From Fulvia fulva (Eukaryota > Ascomycota > Dothideomycetes > Mycosphaerellales > Mycosphaerellaceae): a DNA stretch of 64,000 nt. The position numbers and the translations under genes were made by a program. The notes under the pieces were generated by a model. The model was not told where the DNA came from. It was given only the letters and a program-made list of their open reading frames with translations, and searched no databases. The DNA is taken from assembly GCF_020509005.1 (NCBI RefSeq), contig NC_063012.1:2604001-2668000 (forward strand). Reading direction: 5' to 3'. Below are positions 1 to 11,329 of this stretch, piece after piece (the stretch's first letter is position 1; each line of letters begins with the position of its first letter).

Positions 1-95
1 AAGTAATATACCTTCAAGGTATTATAAATACCTTCTAGAACCTCGTACCGTACGCCGACGATAACCGCCGCTAGTACTTCTCTAAGAAAGTTAAC

Positions 96-1015
96 GACCT
101 AGACGAGTTCGACGGTAATAAGAGTAAGTTCGAGGCATTTAAGACATAGCTCACTATTAAGCTATTAGCTAATGCCGACTACTTTCCGTAAGAGAAGGAC
201 AAGGTTACGTACGTCTTCTCTCTCCTTCGGGGAGACGCCGCGGCTTAGGTATAATACTATATCGATAACGCTACGTAGACTATCGGCTACCCGGACGTCC
301 TTACCTTAATATAGGACCTCCGTACTGCCTTTAGTAATCTAGACCGTAGAGCTACCGCCTAGAACGCTATCTATAACCTCCTCTAGAAGAATAAGAGCTT
401 CGCCGAGTACCTCGCGGCCTTTAACCGTAATATCCGGTTCACCGGCTATAACGAAGAGACTAAGAAGAGTACTCTCCGCCGTAGCTTATTAGTAGAGCTT
501 CTTCGAGCCCTCGAGGACAAGGACGTCGGTACTATAAGCTTCCGTAAGCTCGTCGAGACCTACTAGCGCCTCGACTCTAATATAAAACATACCGCCTCTC
601 TCCTCGCTTCCCGTTCTTAAGGTCGTTAGCCTCGTAGTCCCGGAAGCTACTTCGCTACTCTACTAGGCGCCGCCGCTCCTACGGCTCTCCCTCCTGTCTC
701 TATAGGTAGTACTATAGATCTTAGCGCTAGTACCGCCGTCCCTCGAGTCTAGGGCCTTATTAACGGTAAGCTTACTCCCGAAGAGAAGCTTCGCCGTCGC
801 TAGGCCGGACTCTATACCTACTACGGCGGTCTAGGCTATATCGTAGTTAACTATCCGTAGCTCGCTACCCGTAACGCCCGTAACCCGGTTCGCGGCGCTA
901 TCGGCGCTATCGAGCCTACTCCTACTACTCCCGCTAAGTAGGAAAAAGCCTAGGTCTTTATTATCGACGCGATAAAGACTAAGAATAACGTTTACCGAAA
1001 GTGAAGAGAGGAAAG
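96..1015 (+). pseudogene. Gypsy-I gag (capsid and zinc knuckle), RIP-inactivated
   Basis: A retrotransposon gag capsid region runs from LDEFDGNKSKFEAF near position 99 through AFNRNIRFTGYNEETKKSTL to about 500, in one frame with in-frame TAG codons replacing Gln. Further on in the same frame (810-855) lies LYTYYGGLGYIVVNYP. This is a nucleocapsid CX2CX4HX4C knuckle in which all three Cys and the His have become Tyr. TGC to TAC and CAC to TAC are exactly the changes RIP makes, so the knuckle was probably intact before mutation. Function when active: RNA packaging and particle assembly. Confidence 0.8.
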
Positions 1016-1022
1016 AAGTTGA

Positions 1023-4000
1023 GGATTAATATAGTATAGCTAGACCTATATAACGAGACGGATAAGGACTACGCTTATAAACCGTTCGTTACGAATATAA
1101 ATATCGGCTTAAAGAAACTCTCTTCTTCTAATCTCACTCTTATAGATACTAGCGTACTAGGCGAGTCTTTTATAGACTATAAACTCGCGACCTCTCTTAA
1201 CCTCGAACCCTAGGAACTAAAGTACCCTCCTACCCTTAAACTCTTTAACGGTACGGAGACTACTACTAGTAAGATGACTTATATTAAATATACGTTAATT
1301 ACTCTCGGAGGCAAGCGTATATCGATCACTAGCTTCCTTACGTCCCTACTATATTAGAAGTTTATCCTCGGCCTCCCCTAGTTTAGACGATACTAACCTA
1401 TTATTAACTAGACTTCCCTTACTATTAGCTTCCCTCTAGAAGCTCCTCCGGCACCTCCGCCTTCTCCGCCGCCTTAGCGCGGTCCTAAGTATACTAAGAT
1501 CTTCTAGGTAAACGCCGCTACCTTTACTACTACTACCGAGTAGCCTAAAGCTTAAGTCTTCGCCGCCTCTCTCCGCGATATCGACATCGCCCTTAAGAAG
1601 CTCGATAAGAAGCGTATACCTACCGACCCTACTACGAAGGTCCCTCCTTAGGTATACTACATCCTCTACGTATTCGATGCTAAAGCCGTAGACGAGCTGC
1701 CTCCTTATCGCCCTTACGACTATAAGATTAAGCTAGAAGAAGGTGTAGAGATACCGTTCGGACCGCTATATTCTATGTCCCGAGAAGAGCTTATCGTCCT
1801 TAAGAGATACCTCGAAGAGAACCTAAAGAAGGGGTTTATTCGAGCGAGCCGTTCTAGCGCTAGTAGTCCCGTTATGTTCGTTAAGAAGCCCGGCGGTAGC
1901 CGACGCTTCTACGTAGACTACCGAGGCTTAAACGCTATTATAAAGAAGAACCGATACCTAATACCGTTAATTTAGGAGACGCTCGAGCGCCTCTCTAAGG
2001 CTAAGTACTTTACTAAGCTCGATGTTACCGCTACGTTTAATAAGTTACGAATAGTAGAAGGATACGAGTATCTTATAGCCTTCCGTACTCGCTACGGGCT
2101 ATTCGAGTCGCTCGTTATACCCTTCGGCGTTTATAACGGGCCTAGTACCTTCTAGAACTTTATTAACGACATCCTTTAGGAGTTCCTCGATTAGTTCTAT
2201 ACTGCCTATATTAACGACATCCTAGTCTATAGCGAGACTAAAGAGGAGCACCGCGAGTACGTCTATAAGGTCCTTTAGAAGCTCGTAGACGCCGGCTTAT
2301 AGCTCGATATCGACAAGTACGAGTTTAAGAAGACCGAAGTCAAGTTCCTTAGTTTAATTATTACCGTAGACGGCATTAAGATAGACTAAGAGAAGGTCGA
2401 CGCTATCGTCGAATAGGATACTCCTACGAACGTTAAGGAGGTCTAGGGTTTCCTAGGCTTTACTAACTTCTACCGCCGCTTTATCTACGTATTCTCGAGC
2501 GTAGTACGCCCTTTAACGAAGCTTACGCGTAAGGGTAAGAAGTTTGCCTAGACCGACGAATACTAGGAGGCTTTTGACTTGCTTAAAGCGAAGTTTATTA
2601 AGAACCCGCTCCTATAGTACTTCGATTTCGAACTAGAGACCCGTATAGAGACTAACGTATCCGACGGCGTAGTAGGCGGTGTCCTACTATAACGCCGCTC
2701 GCCTAAATCTCCCTAGTTACCTATCGCCTTCCTCTCTAAGAAGATGACCGCTATAGAGTATAACTACGAGATCTACGATAAGGAGCTTCTCGCTATCGTT
2801 AAAGCTTTTAAAGAGTAGCGCCACGAGCTCGAAGGCTCTACTATGCCCGTCTAAGTAAGCTCCGACTATAAGAACCTCGTCTACTTTATAAAGAGTAAGC
2901 TACTTAATCGTTACTAGGCCCGCTAGAGCGAGTTCCTCTCCTAGTTCAACTTTATAATCTCGTATACGCCCGGTAAGGCCAACTCGATAGCCGACGCCCT
3001 TACCCGCCGCCCTAGTGACTCTCTAGTTAATCGAAGAGGGGGCTAGCAAATCGTAGAGTAACAAGTTATTAAAGAGTATAACCTCTCTTCCGAGCTTCGA
3101 GAGTACCTATCGAACGGCTAGCCTACGCTCGCCGCTTCCTTTACTACTCTCGTACTCGCTCCTACCTACCTTAACGAGAGTAATAATAAATCCGAGCCTA
3201 AAGAATACGCCTCGGACGCTAAGGACTTGAACGATAATAAAGAGGGCTTAGTAACGACCGAAGGCTTATCCGAATTAGACTTTAAGGGGTTTAATAATAA
3301 GGAGTAACCTAAAGGCATTATAGTACGAGTACGAATAGCGTACGATACCGACCTAGTCGCCTAAGAGTTAGTTTAGGCCCTTAAATCTAGCGCGAGGACA
3401 TTCCCGGGCTTCTCGCTATCTAAGTACGAGCTCTAGGAAGGTATCGTCTACTTCCGTAAGAAGCTTTACGTACCGTAGCCCGAAGGCTCTAATATCCGAG
3501 CTAAGATTCTTTAAATCGTCTACGACTCCGCCTCTAGGGGTTACCTAGGCGTAGCTTAGACCTATAAGCTCCTCGCTAGGTATTACTAGTAGCCGTATTC
3601 CTAGAAGGACGTCCGCCGCTACGTACTAAACTACGCTACTTACCGAAGAGCTAAAGCTAACCGCTACCGCCCCCACGGTCTCTTATACCCTCTCCCGGCT
3701 CCTAATCGTCCGTAGAAGTATATTACTATAGACTTTATTACCGATCTTCCTTATAGTAAGACCTTTAGCGGCGTAAAGGTAAAGGCCCTTCTAGTAATCG
3801 TAGACCGTTACTCTAAGGACCGGTATATAATCCCGTACTAGAGTATAACCGTAAAGGAGACTACTCGCTTGTTCTATAAATTCGTCTAGCGCTTTTAAGG
3901 CCTCCCGGACAGTATCACCTCTAATAGAGGCTCCTAGTTTATCTCGTACTTCTAGAAGTGTCTATATACTATCCTAGGTATTAAGTATAACCTCTCGACT

Positions 4001-4900
4001 AGTTTTTAGCTATAGACCGACGGCTAGACCGAAATTACGAACGCTATCCTCGAGTAGGTCCTTCGTTACTTCGTCGACTACTACTAGAAGGATTGGCCTT
4101 AGTATATCCCTACGGTAGAGTTCGCTACTCGTAACTAGGACTCGGAGACTACTAGCTACTCTCCCTTCTATACTACGAGAGGTTACTACCCTCGTATAGG
4201 TATAGAACTAGAAGAGCCTCTCCCGCCTACCGAAGACGTAAACGAGTAAGTAGTAGACAAGTTTACTACTATACTCTTATAGATCTATAAAGAAGTCTAC
4301 GACGAGATAGTATACGTATAAGCAATCTACGAGGATTAAGCTAATCGTCGTCGCTAGCTAGCTCCCGACTACTAAGTAGGTAATATAGTCTACCTTAACT
4401 CTAAGAACATTAAGACGGACCGCCCCTCTAAGAAGCTGAGCTAGAAGAACCTAGGTCCTTTTGAGATTACCGAGCGTATTAGTTTATACGCCTACCGTCT
4501 AGCTCTTCCTACGAACATAAAAATCTACGACGTCTTCTATCCCGTACGCCTTCGGCCGTCGGCTAAGGACCTATTCCTAAACTAAAACTAAGACATACTA
4601 GGTCCTCTATATAAAGTAGAAGTCGACGAGCCTATTAACCTACCTTCTAACGACTATACCGTCCGTAAGATCTAGGGAATCCGCGTAGAGCCTAACAAAG
4701 TTAAAGGGCTACCGCCGATTAAGTATAAAGTCGAATAGTAAGGTTGCCCTAAGTAGGATACCTTATAGGAACCTATCTAATATATCATCTTTAATCGTTA
4801 AGTAATCGAAGAATACTACGCCCGCGTAGACGGCCTAGAGGTCAATATCGGTAGGCTTTTCGAATCTAAGCTCTTCGACGGGGCTTACTAATAGTGTATC
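1023..4900 (+). pseudogene. Gypsy-I pol (protease, RT, RNase H, integrase, chromodomain-like end)
   Basis: An aspartic protease remnant (LIDTSVLGESFID, normally D-S/T-G-A) lies near 1,140. Reverse transcriptase follows with [19 protein letters not shown] near 1,880 and [11 protein letters not shown] near 2,010. The catalytic YxDD box reads YIND at 2,207-2,218, a GAC-to-AAC change consistent with RIP. FLGFTNFYRRF near 2,450 ends the RT. RNase H is recognised by [14 protein letters not shown] near 2,780 and the region to about 3,010. Integrase is seen from about 3,530 (YITIDFITDLPYSK near 3,720). The C-terminal part, KYKVE**GCPK*DTL*EPI near 4,720, looks like a chromodomain (Y-K-V-K-W-x-G-C/Y-P ... 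T-W-E-P) with its Trp codons mutated. Stop codons throughout make it non-functional. Confidence 0.85.
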
Positions 4901-4950
4901 GACTATAATATTAGGCCTAGGCCTAGTACTAAAGCTAAACATCCTCGATA

Positions 4951-5480
4951 TATAGAACTACTACGGCTTCGTAGGAACTTAGCTTTGTTCGGCGGGGCTA
5001 CTATTATAGTCTCCCTATAGAGTATATAGAAGGTGGGGATAGAAGAGCCTTAGAGTACTTAGAAGTCGTTAAGAAGTGAAAGCCTAGCTTAGTATATAAG
5101 CGCTAAGAATTATATACCCCGTAATATTCACTACGGGACCTAGCCCTCTAAATTTACTACTCTACTAACCCTTAATAGATTTACTTCGGCTCGTAACTAT
5201 ATAACTTACGGCACTCCCGTAAGCACCCGCGACTACGCTAGACCCTAGAAGAAGCACGTAGAAGACTCGGAACGTAGGGCAGGTTAGAATAAGGTTTTGA
5301 GTAAAGCTACTAAGCGCGGCTTCGTACGGGTTAGCCCTATTAATACGGGGATATATACTCGCGAGGGTCGCGTATAAGTATCTAGCCTTCCCTAGGCCTC
5401 TCTTACTTTCTTTGTCTTTCGTTTTGTATAGCAATTATACTATACCCTTTATATCTATACTTCGTACCTATATTCTCGCT
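4951..5480. other. Unclassified RIP-mutated sequence, possibly the Gypsy-I 3' LTR
   Basis: No protein similarity can be read on either strand. CpA/TpG depletion is like that of the flanking elements. Its place directly after the chromodomain-like end of Gypsy-I makes a 3' LTR likely, but the 5' LTR is outside the window, so this cannot be shown by matching ends. An 89-codon open frame on the minus strand (5,165-5,434) shows no motif and is not called. Confidence 0.4.
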
Positions 5481-5841
5481 TTTACTCTTATATCTTATAG
5501 GCTAGGCTCTCGCCCTAACAACCGAAGCATTCCGCTAGACTATAAAGTAGGCGACTAGGTATACCTAAGTACTAAGAACATCCGTACGACTCGACTATCT
5601 AAGAAGCTCGATAGAAGATACGCTAGCCCGTCCTAGATTATAGAAGTTATACTAGCTAAGCTCTTATATAAACTAAGATTATCGGACGCTATAGTAGGAC
5701 TCGATAACTACTTTTATCCCTCGTTACTTTAGCGAGCCGATCATCCCGACTTCCTACTACTCGAAGGCTAGTATCTAGTACTACTACCGCCGATAACTAT
5801 CGAGCCCGATACTACCGAAGCCGATATAGTCGCTAATATAG
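5481..5841 (+). mobile_element. Fragment of a second Ty3/Gypsy element (integrase C-terminus)
   Basis: The plus-strand frame reads DYKVGD*VYLSTKNIRTTRL and then SKKLDRRYASPS*IIEVIL, the GPY/F-type integrase C-terminal module (usually VYLSTKNIRT..PSKKLD.KYLGPF.I). It is a different family from Gypsy-I and Gypsy-II. It is cut on the right by the 3' end of LINE-A1. After LINE-A1 only a few bases remain before the Gypsy-II LTR, so the rest of this element was lost or displaced. Confidence 0.7.
5827..5841. repeat. Left target-site duplication of LINE-A1
   Basis: tagtcgctaatatag here matches tagttactaatatag at 15,967-15,981. The two differences (C/T and G/A) are both RIP-type transitions. Confidence 0.6.
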
Positions 5842-6397
5842 ATAGATAGATATTTCATTAAGCTGTTATAGTGCCCTTTGGCCTATATAGCTATACTATC
5901 TTGTTTTTGTATATATAGAGAGGAAACCGTATTAGTAAAAACCCCTCCTCCTTCCCGCCTGTCTTTTCCTCCTAGTTGTTATCTTAATTTTCCCTTATTA
6001 GGGGTACGCTAGTGTTATAGGCCTGCCCTAATAACTACCCTATCTGCCACCCCCTAGCTTCCGCCTCTTGTCTATCTACTCCTCCGTCTCGCTAGCGAGG
6101 CTAAACTACTAGAGGTATCCCTACTATAGTATCTACCGAGAGATTCGGCGAATATTGCCTTTGTCCCTAATAATTGACTTGTAGTCTCTCCTTCCCGCTT
6201 AGTGCCTCTAATTTCCCCTACCTCTCGCCTACTACGGGCATCGTAGTAGCATATGTTCTAGGTTTTACGATAGGTAGCTACACTAGTAGGCTAGGCTATA
6301 GATGTCTAGTACGCGTCTTCTAAATAGGTAGGCCCTTAACCTAATGTGTTCGGACCTGATTTGGATCGCTATGCTTGCCTCGGCCCTTGTCAGGTCC

Positions 6398-6411
6398 CTA
6401 TATAGCTAGTA
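6398..6411. repeat. Left target-site duplication of LINE-A2
   Basis: ctatatagctagta is repeated exactly at 11,316-11,329 and occurs once in the undisturbed LINE sequence. Confidence 0.88.
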
Positions 6412-6423
6412 GAACAGCGAAGG

Positions 6424-7773
6424 ATGGCAACCAACGAGAGCCACAGCCTTGCGAACATTCTGCACCAAGAGTCAAACCGGGGAACAAACCAAGAAAAAAC
6501 CCAGGACACAAGCCAAGGCCCACTATACAGAAAGCAGAGGCCAACGACAAACAACACAGCGTGGACGACCCTATATACGGAGGCGGAGAACTTACTAGGG
6601 GATGACGAACACCCAGCCCGGGCATATAAGAACACTATAGCACAGCTACTAGGAGCGCTAAAAGCGCTATCATACCAAATCCCGAAGACAATCCAACAAG
6701 TAACACAGAAGGCAGCCCAGAAACCAACTACATAGGCAACAGTAGCAGCAGGCAAGAATCAACCCCCTCCGAAGGCAAGTAAGGCGGTACGCCTATACAT
6801 TACTGATCCGGCGGAGAAACAAGAAATCGCAGCCCTAACAAGCAAGGAGATTGTCGACAGAATCGGCCAAAAGGAGGTAGTTGGGGCGAGGGTAGAGGCA
6901 ACAGGCGTAGTAAGACTCTTTACCGTACAAGAGTCTGATAGACGAAAGCTGGAGACCTATAAGGAGTGGACTACTAAAGTCGCGAAGTCGGCACGAGTCT
7001 CCCACTAACAGTATACCGTCATCGCCCACGGGGTCCCTAGGACATTCAAGGTCGAAGACCTTCCCCACCTCCAAGTACAGAACTAGAACACCTCCCTAGG
7101 AGTACGACTAACGAAGGCGGCATGGCTGCACAAGACAGTAGACCGAGAAAAGACGCATTCATCGCTTATCATTTGGGTAGAGATAGCGGAACAAGCTAAC
7201 CAGATATTAGACAATGGGCTATTCTGGAACTGCGAGAGAATGGACACGGAGATCCATCAGAGCAGCCACAGGGTACTACAATGCTTCCAATGCCAACAGT
7301 ACGGTCACATAGCCTCAAAATGCGGGGAGAAGACCCCAAGGTGTCCTCACTGCGCAGGCCTACACCAGGGAAGGAAATGCCCAAAAAAGGAGAGCAGGTG
7401 CGTATACTGCGGCAGAAGGCACCCAGCGTATTCAAGCCAATGCCCGGCTAGAATAGCAGCACAAGAACGAGCGAGACAAGCAAGGATCTCTACACCAGCT
7501 AGGTACCCCTAACGACAGCAGGAGGGACCTACCGTGTACAAGGGCTTCGAGCCGAGCAAAAGGAAGAGGGCAGAAGAGACGAACAAGGGAACCTAACCGC
7601 AAACGCATCCACCTCCCGGTAGGCCTCGACACCTTAACCGGGCTGCCAACGAACTAGGCCAAATGCGAATCTTTGGGGCGCCCTAGCGGCCCCAGGGCCA
7701 GCCGGACAGCGAGATACAGGCTCAGGAGACACAGCAGATCAGCACGGAAATGGACCTCACGGATAACGAATGA
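6424..7773 (+). pseudogene. LINE-A2 ORF1 (Gag-like RNA-binding protein with three zinc knuckles)
   Basis: A single frame of 449 codons runs from ATG 6,424 to TGA 7,771-7,773 with no frameshift. It is interrupted by stops of RIP type, for example TAG at 6,733, TAA near 7,006, TAG near 7,084, TAA at 7,510, TAA at about 7,594 and TAG at about 7,684. Three zinc knuckles follow each other from 7,282: CFQCQQYGHIASKC, CPHCAGLHQGRKC and CVYCGRRHPAYSSQC. In this family ORF1 protein binds element RNA to form the ribonucleoprotein. The TGA overlaps the ORF2 ATG (ATGA at 7,770-7,773), suggesting coupled termination and re-initiation. Confidence 0.85.
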
Positions 7774-10700
7774 TACTATACGACGACATCACTATCGTAC
7801 AGTACAACGTAAACAAAAGTAGGGACAAGGTCTAGCGCCACTTTCTACAAGAGCTAGACCCGCTACGGCACCACGTTATTACGGTATAGGAACTATGGAT
7901 CAACCCCTACGTAGGACTCCCAGCCACTTGTAATGACCGGAGATACTACACCGTAATCGCGGGCCAACGAGGCGTCATCCCGAGGACATGTATATACGTA
8001 AGCAAGACTATAGACCTTGAGTCGTGGAAGGTTATACTACCGCAGCAGGGCAACCTAGGAGACATAATATCAATCCAGATCGACACGACACAAGGCCTAT
8101 CCAGATCCATAACGTTTACAACCCGCCACCGCGGGGTCGGACGAGTAGGGAACTAGGAACCCTCGCCCACCTAGAGCGGACCCTAAGCCAAGACACGAAG
8201 CAAGTACTCCTCGGCGACTTCAACCTCCACCACCCACAGTAGGGACTCGAATTCACTCCCCCGCACGCATTTCTAGGGGGGAAGCTACTGGACATAACCG
8301 CACGCTACGGAATGGCCTTAGTAACACTAAAGGGAACAGAGACGTAGAAGGCCCGTACTAGTGCAAGCACGATCGACCTATGCTTTCTATCACGAGAACT
8401 TGAAGAGAGACTAGTCCAATGCCGACCGAACTACGCGCTAGAAGCCTCCTCAGACCATATCCCTATCCAAACGACGCTAGGGGTGAAGGCGATAGAGGAG
8501 CCAGCAAACGAACCACGCCGTAACTAGAAGAAGGCACGCTGGGACGACATAAGAGGCTTCCTAATAGCGAACCTACCACAGCATAGAGAACTCGAGACGA
8601 CAGCTCAGCTAGATCAAGCAGCGGAACAGATTACCTCGGTCATATGGCAAGTAGCGGAACAATACACGCCGTTACTCCGGCCCTTAACGCAGTAGAAGGC
8701 CTTCTGGACCCCTGAATGCTCTACGAAGGTAAGGGAGGCTAGAAGGGCAAGGCGACAGTGGACGAAGGAGCACACCTAAGAGACGTGGGAGCAATACTGC
8801 CACGCGACACAAGAGAAGAAGGCACAGATAAGACGCGATAAGCTGTAGGACTAGAGAGCGACGATCGGGCTCGTTACAGAAAACCCGGAACAGATGTGGA
8901 GACTTGCTAAATGGGCACGACTACCTGAAGAGCAACAAGCCCCTCACTTCCCCCCAATCGTAGACCGCGAAGGGATTGCCCAGGCTACGCCCCGGGGCAA
9001 GGCAAAAGCGTTAGCCGACCATTTCTTTTCGACGTAAGTAGAGGCAGACCTTACGGACATCGACCCGAGCACATACCCGGAACCCCTAGACATGGATTGG
9101 GCGGTTAGCTCTAACACAGTAATAGGAGTCATAAGTAAGCTAAAGGGACGAAAAGCCCCAGGCCTAGACAGGATACCAAACGTACTGCTAAAAGAGTGTA
9201 GAGAAGAGATCGCGCCGAGCCTTACAAACCTATTTACCGCGTGCCTACGGCAAGGGTATCACCCGAAGCCGTACAGAGAGTCTATGACAGTAGTGCTACG
9301 CAAGCTACAGAAGGAAGACTATACTCAGCCCAAGTCGTACAGACCAATAGCACTTCTAAATACGATAGGGAAGGTCCTAGAAAAGATAGTAGCCTAGAGA
9401 CTTACGTAGCTTACCGAGGACAACCACGTACTCCCAGCAACACAGATGGGGGGAAGAAGCTAGCGATCGACACTAACAGCAATGGAGCTAATTACGGAGC
9501 AAATTCAGACCCTCTGGCACTACGGTAGGAACCGAGCGGCGTCCTTACTATCCCTTGACATCGTAGGGGCCTTCGACAACGTCTCACACCAAAGGCTAAT
9601 ATATATCCTACAGCAGAAAGGCATCCCCCAGTGGGCAACGTCGTTCGTCTACTCCTTTCTCTAGGAACGGACGACATACCTAGTCCTAGGAAGGTACACG
9701 TCCGACCCGGTGAAGGCAGAGACTGGAATACCTTAGGGATCTACTCTCTCCCCTACCCTGTTTCTGATATTTATGTCGGATCTAATCCCCCTACTCACCT
9801 CTCCGCAAACCTCAGCATCGGGGTTCGTAGACGATACAAACATCCTAGCCTGGTCAGACTCGACAGAAGAGAACTGTCGCCTCCTTGAAGATAGGCACAA
9901 GAAATGCGAGGAGTGGGCAAAGAAGCATGGTGCCCGGTTCGCCCCTGAAAAGTACCAACTTATACACTTCAGTAAAGCGAGAACACACCATAATATGAAG
10001 GCGGCGGTAAGAATCCAAGGCTACGAGACCAAGCCATCAGCGGAGCTACGAGTACTAGGGATCTGGCTCGACCCGAAGCTAAGCTGGAATGTACAGATTA
10101 AGAAAGCCCAGAGTCGAGCGCAAGTCAATGAAGCCTCGATAAAGAGGCTTACGGCATCTACATGGGGAGCAACATTCGACAAGGCAAGAGTAATGTATAA
10201 GGCGATCGTCAGACCAGCTATGTTGTACGGGGCACAGATTTGGGGAACAGGAGGCGCAGGCAAGCCGATCCCGAAACGGATAGAGCAACCCCTAAACAGG
10301 ACACAGGCAGGCAACCTACGTAGGGTACTAGGCGCATACAAGACAACGTCAACAAGCACGGTAGAAATGGAGACAGGAATACCACCAATCGGCCAGTACA
10401 TCCGGGGAATGAGAATTCAATACGCGGCAAAGACGACAGGTTACCTAGCACAAACCACGATCCAGGAGGCAAAGAATAAGATAGAAAGCCGCTACCGGAG
10501 AGGGGCAGGATATAGGACAAGCCAAAAAGAGGATGACCTTACGACCTTTACGGCCGTACAGACAAGCACCGAATGGCTAGCACGAAAGGAGGAGGAGCGT
10601 AGGACTCGCCAGGCCGGCGGGAGCAAGGCTAAGACCCAAAACCTAGCGGAACAGATAGCGAGCTGCCTATGGGAGCAGGACTGGAAAAGGAAGCCCCCTA

Positions 10701-11122
10701 AGACAACAGGCCCGATAGCGCTCCGAGCCTTCCAGAGACACAATTACTAGCTATATAGGGACCTGACAAGGGCCGAAGCAAGCATAGCGATCCAAATTAG
10801 GTCCGAACACATTGGATTAAGGGCCTACCTGTTCAGGAGACGCGCACTAGACATCTATAGCCCAGCCTGCCAGTGTGGCTACCTATCGCAAAACCCAGAA
10901 CATATGCTACTACGATGCCCGCAGTGGGCGAGAGGCAGGGGAAATTGGAGGCACCAAGCGGGAAGGAGAGACTACAAGTCAATTATTAGGGACAAAGGCA
11001 ACATTCGCCGAATCTCTCGGTGGATACTACAGTAGGGATACCTCCAGCAGTTTAGCCTCGCGAGCGAGACGGAGGAGTGGATAGACAAGAGGCGGAAGCG
11101 AGGGGGGTTGCAGATAGGGTAG
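7770..11122 (+). pseudogene. LINE-A2 ORF2 (APE-type endonuclease, reverse transcriptase, CCHC end)
   Basis: ORF2 starts at the overlapping ATG with IVQYNVNKSRDKV. Endonuclease motifs follow: HNVYNPP near 8,105, LLGDFNLHH near 8,211 and SSDHIPI near 8,448. The RT has KSYRPIALLNTIGKVLEKIV near 9,330, SLDIVGAFDNV near 9,550 and an intact catalytic GFVDDTNILAW near 9,822. The C-terminus carries CQCGYLSQNPEHMLLRC near 10,870, a Cys-His cluster typical of fungal Tad-type LINEs. A 1-bp deletion near 8,097 (ggccta where LINE-A1 has ggcccta) breaks the frame. Stops at 9,397, 9,664, 10,750 and elsewhere are RIP-type. No RNase H domain was recognised. Confidence 0.87.
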
Positions 11123-11315
11123 TCATCAGGGCAGGCCCATGACACTAGCGTACCCCTAACAAGGGAAATTTAAGACGTCAACGAGGAGGAAAAGACAGGC
11201 GGGAAGGAGGAGGGGTTTTCACCAACACGGTTTCCCCTCTATATATACAAAAACAAGATAGTATAGCTGCATAGGCCAAAGGGCACTACAACAGCTTAAT
11301 GAAATATCTATCTAT
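11123..11315 (+). other. LINE-A2 3' UTR with conserved blocks and ATCT tail
   Basis: The block ccatgacactagcgtaccc (11,137-11,155) is shared exactly with LINE-D (24,648-24,666). A second block, GGTTTTCA followed by a CGG-TTTCC core, and a third, GCATAGGCCA plus AGGGCACTA, also recur in LINE-D and in weaker form in LINE-B. They are candidates for recognition by the element's own reverse transcriptase. The element ends in an ATCT microsatellite. Confidence 0.7.
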
Positions 11316-11329
11316 CTATATAGCTAGTA
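11316..11329. repeat. Right target-site duplication of LINE-A2
   Basis: Exact repeat of 6,398-6,411. It overlaps the last unit of the ATCT tail. Confidence 0.88.

Larger units (their letters stand above)
1..4950 (+). mobile_element. Gypsy-I: RIP-degraded Ty3/Gypsy chromovirus-like LTR retrotransposon
   Basis: The order gag, zinc knuckle, protease, reverse transcriptase, RNase H, integrase and chromodomain-like tail can be read in plus-strand frames, which is the Ty3/Gypsy (Metaviridae) order. Every domain is broken by TAG/TAA stops, almost all at Gln or Trp codons as expected from C-to-T and G-to-A RIP transitions. The 5' LTR lies outside the window. The 3' boundary is not resolved: I could not match a second LTR, so the end near 4,950 is approximate. 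CpA is almost absent through the whole element. Confidence 0.9.
6412..11315 (+). mobile_element. LINE-A2: Tad-like LINE, lightly RIPed, inserted inside LINE-A1
   Basis: This 4.9-kb plus-strand element has ORF1, ORF2, a 3' UTR and an ATCT-repeat tail ending at 11,315, flanked by a perfect 14-bp target-site duplication. It starts only 12 bp before the ORF1 ATG, so it lacks the roughly 300-bp 5' leader seen in LINE-A1 and is probably slightly 5'-truncated. CpA dinucleotides are abundant, unlike the surrounding copy. It carries only a limited number of RIP-type stops plus one 1-bp deletion, so it inserted after most RIP of LINE-A1 had happened. Confidence 0.93.

Noticed and set aside
6390..6755. 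121-codon minus-strand open frame opposite LINE-A2 ORF1
   Set aside because: Antisense shadow of a RIP-poor coding region; hydrophobic composition only mirrors Gln/Thr/Asn codons.
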